Shown: positions 1 to 12,222 of the stretch, one piece after another
How positions within the stretch are numbered: the first letter of the stretch is position 1
Layout of the letters: the number at the start of each line of letters is the position of its first letter
Position numbers and translations under genes: made by a program
Notes under the pieces: generated by a model
The model's database searches: none
Seen by the model: the letters and a program-made list of their open reading frames with translations, nothing else
Told to the model about the DNA's origin: nothing
Assembly (NCBI GenBank): GCA_037783415.1
Contig: JAZGTN010000017.1
Location: forward strand, 2,052,501 to 2,116,500
Direction of reading: 5' to 3'
Source: Leptasterias polaris
Lineage: Eukaryota > Echinodermata > Asteroidea > Forcipulatida > Asteriidae
DNA length: 64,000 nucleotides

Positions 1-745
1 ACATGGGGTCACGGTAACCCAAGGCTAATCTTCAATGCCCAAGGAGTCTATAAGTAAAAAAAGTTTGAAAATCGGTAGTGTAGTTCTTGAGATAGGTTCC
101 CACTTCCGGTTAACCCGGAAGTAAAGGTCAACATGGGGTCACGGTTACCCAAGGCTAATCGCCAATGTCCAAGGAGTCTATAACTGAAAACAGTTTGAAA
201 ATCGGTTGTGTAGTTCTTAAGATATGGTCCCACTTCCGGTTGACCCAGAAGTAAAGGTCAACATGGGGTCACGGTAACCCAAGGCTAATCTTCAATGCCC
301 AAGGAGTCTATAAGTGAAAAAAGTTTTAACATTGGTAGTGTAGTTCTTGAGATAGGGTCCCACTTCCGGTTAACCCGGAAGTAAAGGTCAACATGGGGTC
401 ACGGTTATCCAAGGCTAATCTCCAATGCCCAAGAAGTCTATAACTGAAATAAGTTTGAAAATCGGTAGTGTAGTTCTTGAGATTGGGTCCCACTTCCGGT
501 TGAGCCATAGGTAAAGGTCAATATGGGGTCACGGTTACCCAAGTCAAATCTCCAATGTCCAAGGAGTCTATAACTGTAAACAGTTTGAAAATTGGTTGTG
601 TAGTTGTTGAGATAGGGTGACACTTCCGGTTGACCTGGAAGTAAAGGTCAACATGGGGTCACGGTTACCCAAGGCTAATCTCCAATGCCCAAGGAGTCTA
701 TAAATGAAAAAAGTTGGAAAATCGGACGTAAACTTCTTGAGATAT
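1..745 (+). repeat. 130-bp minisatellite array 1 (open at window edge)
   Basis: About 5.7 head-to-tail copies of a 130-bp unit; the CACTTCCGGT landmark recurs at 231, 361, 491 and 621, exactly 130 apart. Each unit holds an inverted repeat (ACTTCCGGTT then AACCGG/CCCGGAAGT), AAGGTCAACATGGGGTCACG, a GGCTAATCTCCAATGCCCAA-type segment and TAGTTCTTGAGATA. The unit is not a multiple of three, so the roughly 60-residue open frames on minus are by-products. The array runs off the left edge and ends where a unit passes into spacer sequence near 745. Confidence 0.95.
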
Positions 746-2089
746 GACAGAAACAAGTTTGGCTAATTAATTATTCATACCGCTGTCACGTGAATAATTA
801 ATTAAGATTGTTTGTCAATAACATCTATGGATTATTTTTGGCTGGGCGAACTGAGATAAGTCCCATGCATGACAGGCTTTCACAATTAGCGAACCATATT
901 CCAGGCTAATTGATCAGTTGTAGGTGACTGGACCTAATCAAATAAGCACAGCGTTGTAGCCATGGTTTGTGTTTGAACCACCAAAACGTTACTAAAACGT
1001 TTTTTTTAATACGAAAAGAAAAAACACCTACAAATGACGTCATGATGACGTGACGAAAAATGTTAGACCGGAATCGACATCTACAATACAAGACGATGCC
1101 ATAACTGAAAAAAGTTTGAAGATCGGCTGTGTACTTCTTGAGATATGGTGCTGCAAAGATTAACTAATTAAAGCTTTGAATTACCGTAATTTGACACCTG
1201 ATGACGTCACAGTAACAAAAATGTGTTTTTCATACTAATAAATTTGATAAGGTACACGATGGTATGTAACTTATCCCAATCCAATGCCTTTTAACGAAAA
1301 CCCTATTAGAACGTACGTATATCCTCTCTCGATTCCAATATCACGGCAGTCTTTGACGCCTAGCCGTGATTGCGCAATCACGGCACAATTTGCTTCGTAG
1401 CCATGGTTTGTGTTTGAACCACTAAAACGTTACTAAAACGTTTTTTGTTATACGAAAAGAAAAAACACCTACAAATGACGTCATGATGACGTGACGAAAA
1501 ATGTTAGACTGGAATCGACATCTACAATACAAGACGATGCCATAACTGAAAAAAGTTTGAAGATCGGATGTTTACTTCTTGAGATATGGTGTAAATAAGA
1601 TTGGCTAATTAAATATTCATACAGCTGTGACGTGAATAATTAATTAAGATTTTTAATCTAATTACATCTAAAATTCAAGTCAGGGCATAAGCTTTAATAT
1701 GATATAGGATTTGTCTGCTTTTGATAATTCTAAGAATAACATATGGTCTTCGAAAGAGACACAGGTTAAGTCAATACGATTTGAGGGAAAGAAAGAAAAA
1801 TAATAATAATAATAATAACTAGATATGTAGTGATTGTGTACAATCACAGAGCTGTTCCGTTCTGTTGACCATAAAAGTTGTTTTTGTAGCTCGAGAATCG
1901 AACTAATTACTTTGTGTATATCCTGTAATCGTGTTTGAAATGAATGCATGTGATCATGCGTATTCATCGCAGTGTAAACAAATCAAACAAGATCGGATCT
2001 TGTTTGAAACCGAAAGTAAAGGTCAAAGTAAGCTACAAATCATTACGAATTTATGACGTGTGGTTCGGGAGATATGGGTTTTTCGAGCT
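746..2089 (+). repeat. Composite-satellite spacer 1
   Basis: Complex sequence between arrays 1 and 2, with close relatives at 3607-5593, 7511-8443, 9583-10286 and in the right block. It contains two copies of a CRE-type palindrome cluster (AATGACGTCATGATGACGTG near 1033 and 1477), a perfect 22-bp palindrome with arm GCCGTGATTGC, an AT-rich hairpin (CTAATTAAATATTCA versus TGAATAATTAATTAAG), a short (TAA)n tract at about 1799 and a TCAAACAAGATC palindrome just before the next array. No gene is seen. Confidence 0.85.
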
Positions 2090-3606
2090 ATGGGGTCACG
2101 GTTACCCAAGGCTAATCACCAATGCCCATTAGGAGTCTAGAACTGAAAAAAGTTTGAAAAACGGTTGTGTAGTTCTTGACATTTGGTCTCACTTCCGGTT
2201 GACCCGGAAGTAAAGGTCAACATGGGGTCACGGTTACCCAAGGATAATCTCCAATGCCCAAGGAGTCTATAACTGAAAAAAGTTTGAAAATCGGTTGTGC
2301 AGTTCTTCAGATAGGGTCTTACTTCCGGTTAACCCATAGATAAAGGTCAACATGGGGTCACGGTTACCCAAGGCTAATCTCCCATGCCCAAGGAGTCTAT
2401 AACTGAAATAAGTTTGAAAATCGGTTGTGTAGTTCTTAAGACATGGTCCCACTTCCGGTTGACCCGGAAGTAAATGTCAACATGGGGTCACGGTTACCCA
2501 AGGGTAATCTCCAATGCCCAAGAAGTCTATAACTGAAATAAGTTTGAAAATCGGTTGTGTAGTTCTTAAGACATGGTCCAACTTCCGGTTGACCCGGAAG
2601 TAAAGGTCAACATGGGGTCACGGTTACTCAAGGCTAATCTCCCGTGCATAAGGAATCTATAACTGAAAAAAGTTTGAAAAACGGTTGTGTAGTTCTTGAG
2701 ATTTGGTCTCACTTCCGGTTGACCCGGAAGTAAAGGTCAACATGGGGTCACGGTTACCCAAGGCTAATCTCCCTTGCCCAAGGAGTCTATAACTGAAAAA
2801 AGTTTGAAAATCGGGTGGGTAGTGCTTGAGAAATGGTCCCACTTCCGGTTGACCCGGAAGTACAGGTCAACATGGTGTCACGGTTACCCAAGGCTAATCT
2901 CCAATGCCCAAGTAGTCTATAACTGAAAAAAGTGTGAAAAACGGTTGTGTAGTTCTTTAGATTTGGTCCCACTTCCGGTTGACCCGGAAGTAAAGGTCAA
3001 CATGGGGTCACGGTTACCCAAGGCTAATCTCCAATGCCCAAGGAATCTATAACTGAAAACAGTTTGAAAATCGGTAGTGTAGTTCTTGAGATAGGGTTCC
3101 ACTTCCGGTTAACCCGGAAGTAAAGGTCAACATGGGGTCACGGTTACCCAAGGCTAATCGCCAATGTCCAAGAAGTCTATAACTGAAAAAAGTTTGAAAA
3201 TTGATTGTGTAGTTCTTGAAATACGGTGTCACTTCCGGTTGACCCGGAAGTAAAGGTAAACATGGGGTCACGGTTACCCAAGGCTAATCTCCAATGCCCA
3301 AGGAGTCTATAACTGAAAAAAGTTTGAAAATCGGTTGGGTAGTTCTTGAAATATGGTCTCACTTCCGGTTGACCCGGAAGTAAAGGTCAACATGGGGTCA
3401 CGGTTACCCAAGGCTAATTTCCAATGCCCAAGGAGTCAATAACTGAAAAAAGTTTGAAAATCGGTTGTGTAGTTCTTGAGATATGGTGTCACTTCCGGTT
3501 GACCCGGAACTAAAGGTCAACATGGGGTCACGGTTACCCAAGGCTAATCTCCCATGCCCAAGGAGTCAATAACTGAAAAAAGTTTGAGAATCGGATGTAA
3601 ACTTCT
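2090..3606 (+). repeat. 130-bp minisatellite array 2
   Basis: About 11.7 units of the same 130-bp repeat in the same orientation as array 1, entered through GAGCTATGGGGTCACGG and left through TAAACTTCTTGAGATATGAC. Units differ by scattered substitutions, for example CATAGATAAAGG replacing CGGAAGTAAAGG at about 2335. No coding sequence. Confidence 0.95.
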
Positions 3607-5221
3607 TGAGATATGACTGAAACAAGTTTGGCTAATTAAATATTCATACGGCTGTCTCGGGAATAATTAATTAAGACTGTTTGTCAATAACAACCCAGGC
3701 TTACTAATGGGCGAACTGAGATAAGTTCCATTATTGACAGACTTACAGAGTGCATAATAAACACATTCCAAATTGTTACTTATCTGAGGGTGATTGGACC
3801 TGATCCAAAAAGCACAACGTTGTAGCCACAGTGCCAGGACAAATTAACAATTAATGACTAATTATGGCTAATTATAGCGCTCCTTTGATTAATTTTTTTG
3901 GCTTGGAACATCACTTATATAAAGTATTTCACTTTTCAAAACACTTTATGTAGATCAGGAAACTAACAATTAACTTATTTTGAAATAAAATGTTTTAAAA
4001 TAGTGTTTTTGTTACACTTATAGCGCAATGCGGTTTGTACACTGTAATAAACGCGCAAAAAAGTGACGTCATGATGACGTGGGGAAAATGTTCAGTTAAA
4101 TTTACATCTGCAATACAAGACATGTCCATAACTGAAAAAAGTTTGAGGAACGGGTGTATACTTCTTGAGATGTGACAGAAACAAGTTTGGCTAATTAAAT
4201 ATTCATGCGCTGTCTCGTGAATAATTAATTAAAATTGTTTGTCAATAATATCTAAGGATTACTTCTCGGCGAACTGTGATAAGTCCTATTCTTAATAGGC
4301 ATTCACAAGTAGCGAACCATATTCCAGGCTAACTGAACAATTGTTGGTGACTGAACCTAATCAAATAGCACAGCTTCGTAGCCATGGTTTGTGTTTGAAC
4401 CACCAAAACGTTACTAAAACGTTTTTTTTAATACGAAAAGAATAAACACCTACAAATGACGTCATGATGACGTGACGAAAAATGTTAGACCGGAATCGAC
4501 ATCTACAATACAAGACGATGCCATAACTGAAAAAAGTTTGAAGATCGGCTGTGTACTTCTTGAGATATGGTGCTGCAAAGATTAACTCATTAAAGCTTTG
4601 AATTACCGTAATTTGACACCTGATGACGTCACAGTAACAAAAATGTGTTTTTCATACTAATAAATTTGATAAGGTACACGATGGTATGTAACTTATCCCA
4701 ATCCAATGCCTTTTAACGAAAACCCTATTAGAACGTACGTATATCCTCTCTCGATTCCAATATCACGGCAGTCTTTGACGCCTAGCCGTGATTGCGCAAT
4801 CACGGCACAATTTGCTTCGTAGCCATGGTTTGTGTTTGAACCACTAAAACGTTACTAAAACGTTTTTTGTTATACGAAAAGAAAAAACACCTACAAATGA
4901 CGTCATGATGACGTGACGAAAAATGTTAGACTGGAATCGACATCTACAATACAAGACGATGCCATAACTGAAAAAAAGTTTGAAGATCGGATGTTTACTT
5001 CTTGAGATATGGTGTAAATCAGATTGGCTAATTAAATATTCATACAGCTGTGACGTGAATAATTAATTAAGATTTTTAATCTAATTACATCTAAAATTCA
5101 AGTCAGGGCATAAGCTTTAATATGATATAGGATTTGTCTGCTTTTGATAATTCTAAGAATAACATATGGTCTTCGAAAGAGACACAGGTTAAGTCAATAC
5201 GATTTGAGGGAAAGAAAGAAA

Positions 5222-5253
<32 letters not shown>

Positions 5254-5593
5254 TAAAAATCTGGACGATTTCAAAAGCTGTTCCGACTGAAAGTTCGGAA
5301 CAGCTAATAAACTAGAGATAGTGATTGTGAACAATCACAGAGCTGTTCCGTTCTGCATGTTAACCATAAAAGTTGTTTTTGTAGCTCGAGAATGGAACTA
5401 ATTGTGTATGGAACTTTGTGTATATCCTGTAATCGTGTTTGAAATGAATGCATGTGATCATGCGTATTCAACGCAGTGTAAACAAATCAAACAAGATCTG
5501 ATCTTGTTTGAAACCGAAAGTAAAGGTCAAAGTAAGCTACAAATCATTACGAATTTATGACATGTGGTTCGGGAGATATGGGTTTTTCGAGCT
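3607..5593 (+). repeat. Composite-satellite spacer 2 (long form)
   Basis: About 2 kb. It begins with a module (about 3607-4150) that is shared with 35910-36420 and includes CAATTAATGACTAATTATGG. It then repeats the standard spacer body twice in diverged form (about 4150-4560 and 4560-5590). It carries the same CRE-type palindromes, 22-bp palindrome and TCAAACAAGATC palindrome, plus one hairpin cassette at 5222-5310. No gene is seen. Confidence 0.85.
5222..5310 (+). repeat. (TAA)n plus one hairpin cassette
   Basis: A TAA microsatellite is followed by AAATCTGGACGATTTCAAA and an 11-bp stem (AGCTGTTCCGA / TCGGAACAGCT) with loop CTGAAAGT. The same cassette occurs once here, twice at 37497-37617, twice at 40050-40170 and four times at 45386-45630. 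It is absent from the spacers at 746-2089, 7511-8443 and 33604-34525, so copy number is variable. Confidence 0.9.
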
Positions 5594-7510
5594 ATGGGGT
5601 CACGGTTACCCAAGGCTAATCCCCAATGCCCATTAGGAGTCTAGAATTGAAAAAAGTTTGAAAATCAGGTGTGTAGTGCTTGAGAAATGGTCCCACTTCC
5701 GGTTAACCCGGAAGTAAAGGTCAACATGGGGTCACGGTTACCCAAGGCTAATCGCCAATGCCCAAGGAGTCTATAACTGAAAAAAGTTTGAAAATCGGTT
5801 GTGTAGTTCTTAATATATGGTCCCACTTCCGGTTGACACGGAAGTAAAGGTCAACATAGGGTCACGGTTACCCAAGGCTAATCTCCAATGCCCAAATAGT
5901 ATATAACTGAACAAAGTTTCAAAATAGGTTGTGTAGTTCTTGAGATATGGTGTCACTTCCGGTTGACCCGGAAGTAAAGGTCAACATGGGGTCACGGTTA
6001 CCCAAGGCTAATATCCCATGCCCAAGAAGTCTATAACTGAAAAAAGTTTGAAAATTGGTTGTGTAGTTCTTGAGATATGGTCTTACTTCCGGTTGACCCG
6101 GAAGTAAAGGTCAACATGGGGTCACGGTTACTCAAGGCTAATCTCCCATGCCCAAGGAGTCTATAACTGAAATAAGTTTTGAAATCGGCTGTGTAATTCC
6201 TAATATATGGTCCCACTTCCGGTTGACCCGGAAGTAAAGGTCAACATAGGGTCACGGTTACCCAAGGCTAATCTCCAATGCCCAAATAGTATATAACTGA
6301 ACAAAGTTTCAAAATAGGTTGTGTAGTTCTTGAGATATGGTGTCACTTCCGGTTGACCCGGAAGTAAAGGTCAACATGGGGTCACGGTTACCTAAGGCTA
6401 ATCTCCCGTGCATAAGGAATCTATAACTGAAAAATTTTGAAAAACGGTTGTGTAGTTCTTGAGATTTGGTCTCACTTCCGGTTGACCCGGAAGTAAAGGT
6501 CAACATGGGGTCACGGTTACCCAAGGCTAATCTCCCTTGCCCAAGGAGTCTATAATTGAAAAAAGTTTGAAAATCGGGTGTGTAGTGCTTGAGAAATGGT
6601 CACACTTCCGGTTGACCCGGAAGTACAGGTCAACATGGTGTAATGTTTACCCAAGGCTAATCTCCAATGCCCAAGTAGTCTATAACTGAACAAAGTTTGA
6701 AAATCGGTTGTGTAGTTCTTGAGATATGGTCCCACTTCCGGTTGACACGGAAGTAAAGGTCAACATGAGGTCACGGTTACCCAAGGCTAATCTCCCATGC
6801 CCAAGAAGTCTATAACTGAAAAAAGTTTGAAAATCGGTTGTGTAGTTCTTGAGATATGGTCTTACTTCCGGTTGACCCATAGGTAAAGGTCAACATGGGG
6901 TCACGGTTACTCAAGACTAATCTCCCATGCCCAAGGAGTCTATAACTGAAAAGATTTGAAAATCGGGTGTGTAGTGCTTGAGAAATGGTCCCACTTCCGG
7001 TTGACCCGGAAGTAAAGGTCAACATGAGGTCACGGTTACCCAAGGCTAATATCCAATGCCATTAGGAGTCTATAACTGAAAAAAGTGTAAAAATCGGTTA
7101 TGTAGTTCTTGAGATAGGGTCCCACTTCCGGTTGACCCGGAAGTAAAGGTCAACATGGGGTCACGGTTACCCAAGGCTAATATCCAATGCCATTAGGAGT
7201 CTATAACTGAAAAAAGTGTGAAAATCGGTTGGGTAGTTCTTGAAATATAGTCTCACTTCCGGTTGACCCGGAAGTAAAGGTCAACATGGGGTCACGGTTA
7301 CCCAAGGCTAATATCCAATGCCATTAGGAGTCTATAACTGAAAAAAGTGTGAAAATCGGTTGGGTAGTTCTTGAAATATAGTCTCACTTCCGGTTGACCC
7401 GGAAGTAAAGGTCAACTTGGAGTCACGGTTACCCAAGGCTAATTTCCAATGCCCAAGGAGTCAATAACTGAAAAAAGTGTGAAAATCGGCTGTGTACTTC
7501 TTGAGATATG
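5594..7510 (+). repeat. 130-bp minisatellite array 3
   Basis: About 14.7 units. The stretch from about 6355 onward matches array 4 at an offset of 2202. After one extra unit the offset becomes 2072, so arrays 3 and 4 differ there by exactly one 130-bp unit. Confidence 0.95.
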
Positions 7511-8443
7511 GTGCTGCAAAGATTAACTCATTAAAGCTTTGAATTACCGTAATTTGACACCTGATGACGTCACAGTAACAAAAATGTGTTTTTCATACTA
7601 ATAAATTTGATAAGGTACACGATGGTATGTAACTTATCCCAATCCAATGCCTTTTAACGAAAACCCTATTAGAACGTACGTATATCCTCTCTCGATTCCA
7701 ATATCACGGCAGTCTTTGACGCCTAGCCGTGATTGCGCAATCACGGCACAATTTGCTTCGTAGCCATGGTGTGTGTTTGAACCACCTAAACGTATTTAAA
7801 ACGATTTTTTGTACACAAAAAGAAAAATACGCCTACAAATGACGTCATGATGACGTGACGAAAAATGTTAGAACAGATTTCACATCTACATCACGAGACG
7901 ATCCCATATCTGAAAAAAGTTTGAAGATCGGATGTAAACTTCTGGGAGATATGGTGTTAACAAGATTGGCTAATTATATATTCATACAGCTGTCACGTGA
8001 ATAATTAATTAAGAATGTTAATCTAATTACATCTAAAATTCAAGTCAGGGCATAAGCTTTAATATGATATAGGATTTGTCTGCTTTTGATAATTCTAAGA
8101 ATAACATATGGTCTTCGAAAGAGACACAGGTTAAGTCAATACGATTTGAGGGAAAGAAAGAAAAATAATAATAACTAGATATGTAGTGATTGTGAACAAT
8201 CACAGAGCTGTTCCGTTCTGTTGACCATAAAAGTTGTTTTTGTAGCTCGAGAATGGAACTAATTACTTTGTGTATATCCTGTAATCGTGTTTGAAATGAA
8301 TGCATGTGATCATGCGTATTCATCGCAGTGTAAACAATTCAAACAAGATCGGATCTTGTTTGAAACCGAAAGTAAAGGTCAAAGTAAGCTACAAATCATT
8401 ACGAATTTATGACGTGTGGTTCGGGAGATATGGGTTTTTCGAG
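7511..8443 (+). repeat. Composite-satellite spacer 3
   Basis: Standard spacer of about 0.93 kb, starting at GGTGCTGCAAAGATTAAC. It includes the 22-bp palindrome near 7726, the CRE-type cluster near 7837, a short (TAA)n, the GTGATTGT..ACAATCAC hairpin near 8188 and the TCAAACAAGATC palindrome near 8338. No gene is seen. Confidence 0.85.
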
Positions 8444-9582
8444 CTATGGGGTCACGGTTACCCAAGGCTAATCCCCAATGCCCATTAGGAGTCTAGAACT
8501 GAAAAAAGTTAGAAAATCAGGTGTGTAGTGCTTGAGAAATGGGCCCACTTCCGGTTGACCCGGAAGTAAAGGTCAACATGGGGTCACGGTTACCTAAGGC
8601 TAATCTCCCGTGCATAAGGAATCTATAACTGAAAAATTTTGAAAAACGGTTGTGTAGTTCTTGAGATTTGGTCTCACATCCGGTTGACCCGGAAGTAAAG
8701 GTCAACATGGGGTCACGGTTACCCAAGGCTAATCTCCCTTGCCCAAGGAGTCTATAATTGAAAAAAGTTTGAAAATCGGGTGTGTAGTGCTTGAGAAATG
8801 GTCACACTTCCGGTTGACCCGGAAGTACAGGTCAACATGGTGTAATGTTTACCCAAGGCTAATCTCCAATGCCCAAGTAGTCTATAACTGAACAAAGTTT
8901 GAAAATCGGTTGTGTAGTTCTTGAGATATGGTCCCACTTCCGGTTGACACGGAAGTAAAGGTCAACATGAGGTCACGGTTACCCAAGGCTAATCTCCCAT
9001 GCCCAAGAAGTCTATAACTGAAAAAAGTTTGAAAATCGGTTGTGTAGTTCTTGAGATATGGTCTTACTTCCGGTTGACCCATAGGTAAAGGTCAACATGG
9101 GGTCACGGTTACTCAAGACTAATCTCCCATGCCCAAGGAGTCTATAACTGAAAAGATTTGAAAATCGGGTGTGTAGTGCTTGAGAAATGGTCCCACTTCC
9201 GGTTGACCCGGAAGTAAAGGTCAACATGAGGTCACGGTTACCCAAGGCTAATATCCAATGCCATTAGGAGTCTATAACTGAAAAAAGTGTAAAAATCGGT
9301 TATGTAGTTCTTGAGATAGGGTCCCACTTCCGGTTGACCCGGAAGTAAAGGTCAACATGGGGTCACGGTTACCCAAGGCTAATATCCAATGCCATTAGGA
9401 GTCTATAACTGAAAAAAGTGTGAAAATCGGTTGGGTAGTTCTTGAAATATAGTCTCACTTCCGGTTGACCCGGAAGTAAAGGTCAACTTGGAGTCACGGT
9501 TACCCAAGGCTAATTTCCAATGCCCAAGGAGTCAATAACTGAAAAAAGTGTGAAAATCGGCTGTGTACTTCTTGAGATATGG
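8444..9582 (+). repeat. 130-bp minisatellite array 4
   Basis: About 8.7 units. This array and its flanking spacer sequence (about 8170-9960) are nearly identical to 43277-45067 at a constant offset of 35107. I saw only isolated substitutions, for example at 8664 and 8338. Confidence 0.95.
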
Positions 9583-10286
9583 TGCTGCAAAGATTAACTC
9601 ATTAAAGCTTTGAATTACCGTAATTTGACACCTGATGACGTCACAGTAACAAAAATGTGTTTTTCATACTAATAAATTTGATAAGGTACACGATGGTATG
9701 TAACTTATCCCAATCCAATGCCTTTTAACGAAAACCCTATTAGAACGTACGTATATCCTCTCTCGATTCCAATATCACGGCAGTCTTTGACGCCTAGCCG
9801 TGATTGCGCAATCACGGCACAATTTGCTTCGTAGCCATGGTTTGTGTTTGAACCACCTAAACGTATTTAAAACGATTTTTTGTACACAAAAAGAAAAATA
9901 CGCCTACAAATGACGTCATGATGACGTGACGAAAAATGTTAGAACAGATTTCACATCTACATCACGAGACGATCCCATATCTGAAAAAAGTTTGAAGATC
10001 GGATGTAAACTTCTGGGAGATATGGTGTTAACAAGATTGGCTAATTATATATTCATACAGCTGTCACGTGAATAATTAATTAAGAATTTTAATCTAATTA
10101 CATCTAAAATTCAAGTCAGGTCCTAAGCTTTACAATGGTATATGATTTGTCTACTTTTGATAATTTTAAAAGGGACATATGGCGTTTGAAAGAGACACAG
10201 GTTAAGTCAATACGATTTTATGGAAAGAAAGTATAATAAGAACTAGACATGAGGTGTTTGTGAACAAACACAGAGCTGTTCCGTGT
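9583..10286 (+). repeat. Composite-satellite spacer 4, truncated
   Basis: The spacer follows the usual order but in its second half switches to a variant (AAGTCAGGTCCTAAGCTTTA, about 10107) shared with 42900-43290. It stops abruptly inside the AGAGCTGTTCCGT segment at about 10286, where unrelated sequence begins. The hairpin near 10258 carries a compensated base-pair change. Confidence 0.85.
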
Positions 10287-11644
10287 ATTATTGCTTTGAT
10301 TAAGCACGTATAATCCACACCTTTAAAGTGGGTCTGACTTCGAGAAAGAAGACCCTTCACCTTTGACATGCTCTTAATATTTTGATTTTAAAAGTGCCTA
10401 TCAAAACCTTAAACAACGGTAACAACCATCGTTCTGCTAATGATTCTAAAACTTAACAGGTCTCTAAAGTTAGGACGTAATTAAACAAAATACCCCTGAA
10501 ACGTGAATAGGATCTGAGCAGTGATACACGACGTTTAGAGCAAGCACCTTCTTCTAGATTCTTGTGAATAAACTTAGACGTGTGGTAGTCGACGACGCAT
10601 TATTATAGTCTATTTTATGTTCTACAAACAAAGAAATAACACTGGTCATAATTGGATTTAGGACTTGTTTGTTTTTAGAATTTTACAATGTATCCATTCC
10701 GTAAAATTTGCCTGTGAATACAGGGTTTGTTTTCTACTGAAAATGTTTAATTTCTTTTTTGATATTTTGAAATTGGCAGGCAAAGTTATTATGCGTAATT
10801 TTGTTGTATAGGCCTATAGTTACATTTTCATAGATTTAATATAAAAAGAAAGATTTGATTTGAGAAAAAAAATTGTTCTTCGTTTGACGTGTTTTCTCGT
10901 TGAGACTAAACATTTCCAGTGTTTCATAGAATAGCAGGAAATAGTTGTCTTAGAAATGCGGGGAGCGCATTGTGGTACAAAAATGGTGATTACGTAAACG
11001 GGGTGTGGTAGCGGGAGGTTTAAATAGAGGAGAAATTGTGATTAGAGTTAGTTCTAGTGTTTCACACACACACCCACACACACAGAGAGGTCACACATTT
11101 TAACATTGTATTAATTTTTTTGGGGAGGGTACAGGGTACAGGGGAGGGTATTGAATAGGGTGAGGTCCAACACCCTCATGGAGGAGGGCACTGAAAGTTT
11201 TTGGGCACAGGTTTTCAGAGGAATTTTAAAGATCTCTGTTTTTGCCTGGACGTCGTGTTCTCTGATGAAGTGAGTCGAAATGTCATTTGACTTTGTGATG
11301 GATGGTCAGAAGTGAGTCGAAATGTCATTTGACACTGTGGCGGATGGTTATTTTATTTATTCAGACAGTTTTGAACGTTGGGATTGAAAGAAGGCCGCTG
11401 TAAAGATTTATAACACAAAGTTATTTTATTACAATAGCAATATTATTGTCATACTTGCAGTAATTCCCTTTAAGTAATTATTGTTTGGATACAAATTATT
11501 AATTAAATATGTAAATAAAAGGCTGGCACCTGTCACTCAAGTGCTTCGCTAATCTCTTTAAACACAATAAGTGTCTCTGCGTTATTATGTATAAGAGAAA
11601 GCAAATATAAGACATGCCCAGTCTGTAGAGATCTTTTTCGCGGG
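10287..11644. other. Intergenic, no gene seen
   Basis: AT-rich sequence with no long ORF. It contains a CA-rich microsatellite at about 11063-11090, a GGGTACAGGG duplication near 11129, and a tandem duplication of about 46 bp (AGTGAGTCGAAATGTCATTTG) at about 11268-11345. Nothing else is supported. Confidence 0.7.
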
Positions 11645-11739
11645 CAGATACTCCCTAAGTCTTGGTTGGCCCAAGACTTGGTTGGCCCAAGACGTCAGCG
11701 ATCGATAGTGGATATTGTGTACTGCGCGCGGTCGGTTGG

Positions 11740-12222
11740 GGGTGCACTACTCTAAATCGACCAAAAATTCATGCGCCAAGCTACTTATCATAATTTGTAA
11801 ACCCACAACTTATTTTTAATTATAACGTTTTGGGGGTCATGCAACTAATAGAGTGTGTAATTATAGGAACTTATCACAACCTGGGGTTTCTGGGTTTCAA
11901 GTTTTGAGGAGATTTGATAAATTTGGGCTTTAAAGTTGGTCCTATTTAGCTTGGGAATTGGAGGAGTGCCTCCCGAAAACTGGCGGCAAGTCGGTTTGGG
12001 AAAAACACATTTTCGGGGGTGGTTTTTTTCTGGGGTAATTAGCAAAAATTCCAAACGGCTGACCTGCCAAAAATTGAAAAGAAATCTGAAGTTTAGTGGT
12101 CTGAAAATATATTTGATTGGTTTTCAAGAGGCTGAGAGACTTTTAACAATTTTTTGAGAATTTTTGAATATTTAGCATTTATCATTGTTTGCTATGGGAG
12201 TCTATTTAGAGGGGTGAAACCT
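11740..12222. repeat. 483-bp direct repeat, copy 1
   Basis: Starts GGGTGCACTACTCTAAATCG and ends GGGGTGAAACCT. It matches copy 2 at a constant offset of 1754 with no indel and no substitution noticed. The copies are separated by 1271 bp. The short open frames inside it are identical in both copies but resemble no known protein. Confidence 0.9.

Noticed and set aside
48..3362. Many roughly 61-residue ORFs on minus beginning MGPYLKNYTT-like
   Set aside because: They arise from the 130-bp unit, which is not a multiple of three, so each runs into a stop. They start at GTG and vary with the DNA; no sign of selection for protein.
1..10286. CRISPR-like array
   Set aside because: Regular repeats, but units are contiguous 130-bp copies without unique spacers, and the context is eukaryotic.
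11255..11290. Hammerhead ribozyme core (CTGATGA...CGAAA)
   Set aside because: The intervening bases do not form stem II with the required G-C closing pair and no stems I and III are evident.
11845..12157. Short overlapping ORFs on both strands in the 483-bp repeat
   Set aside because: Identical in both copies simply because the DNA is identical; no recognisable protein.
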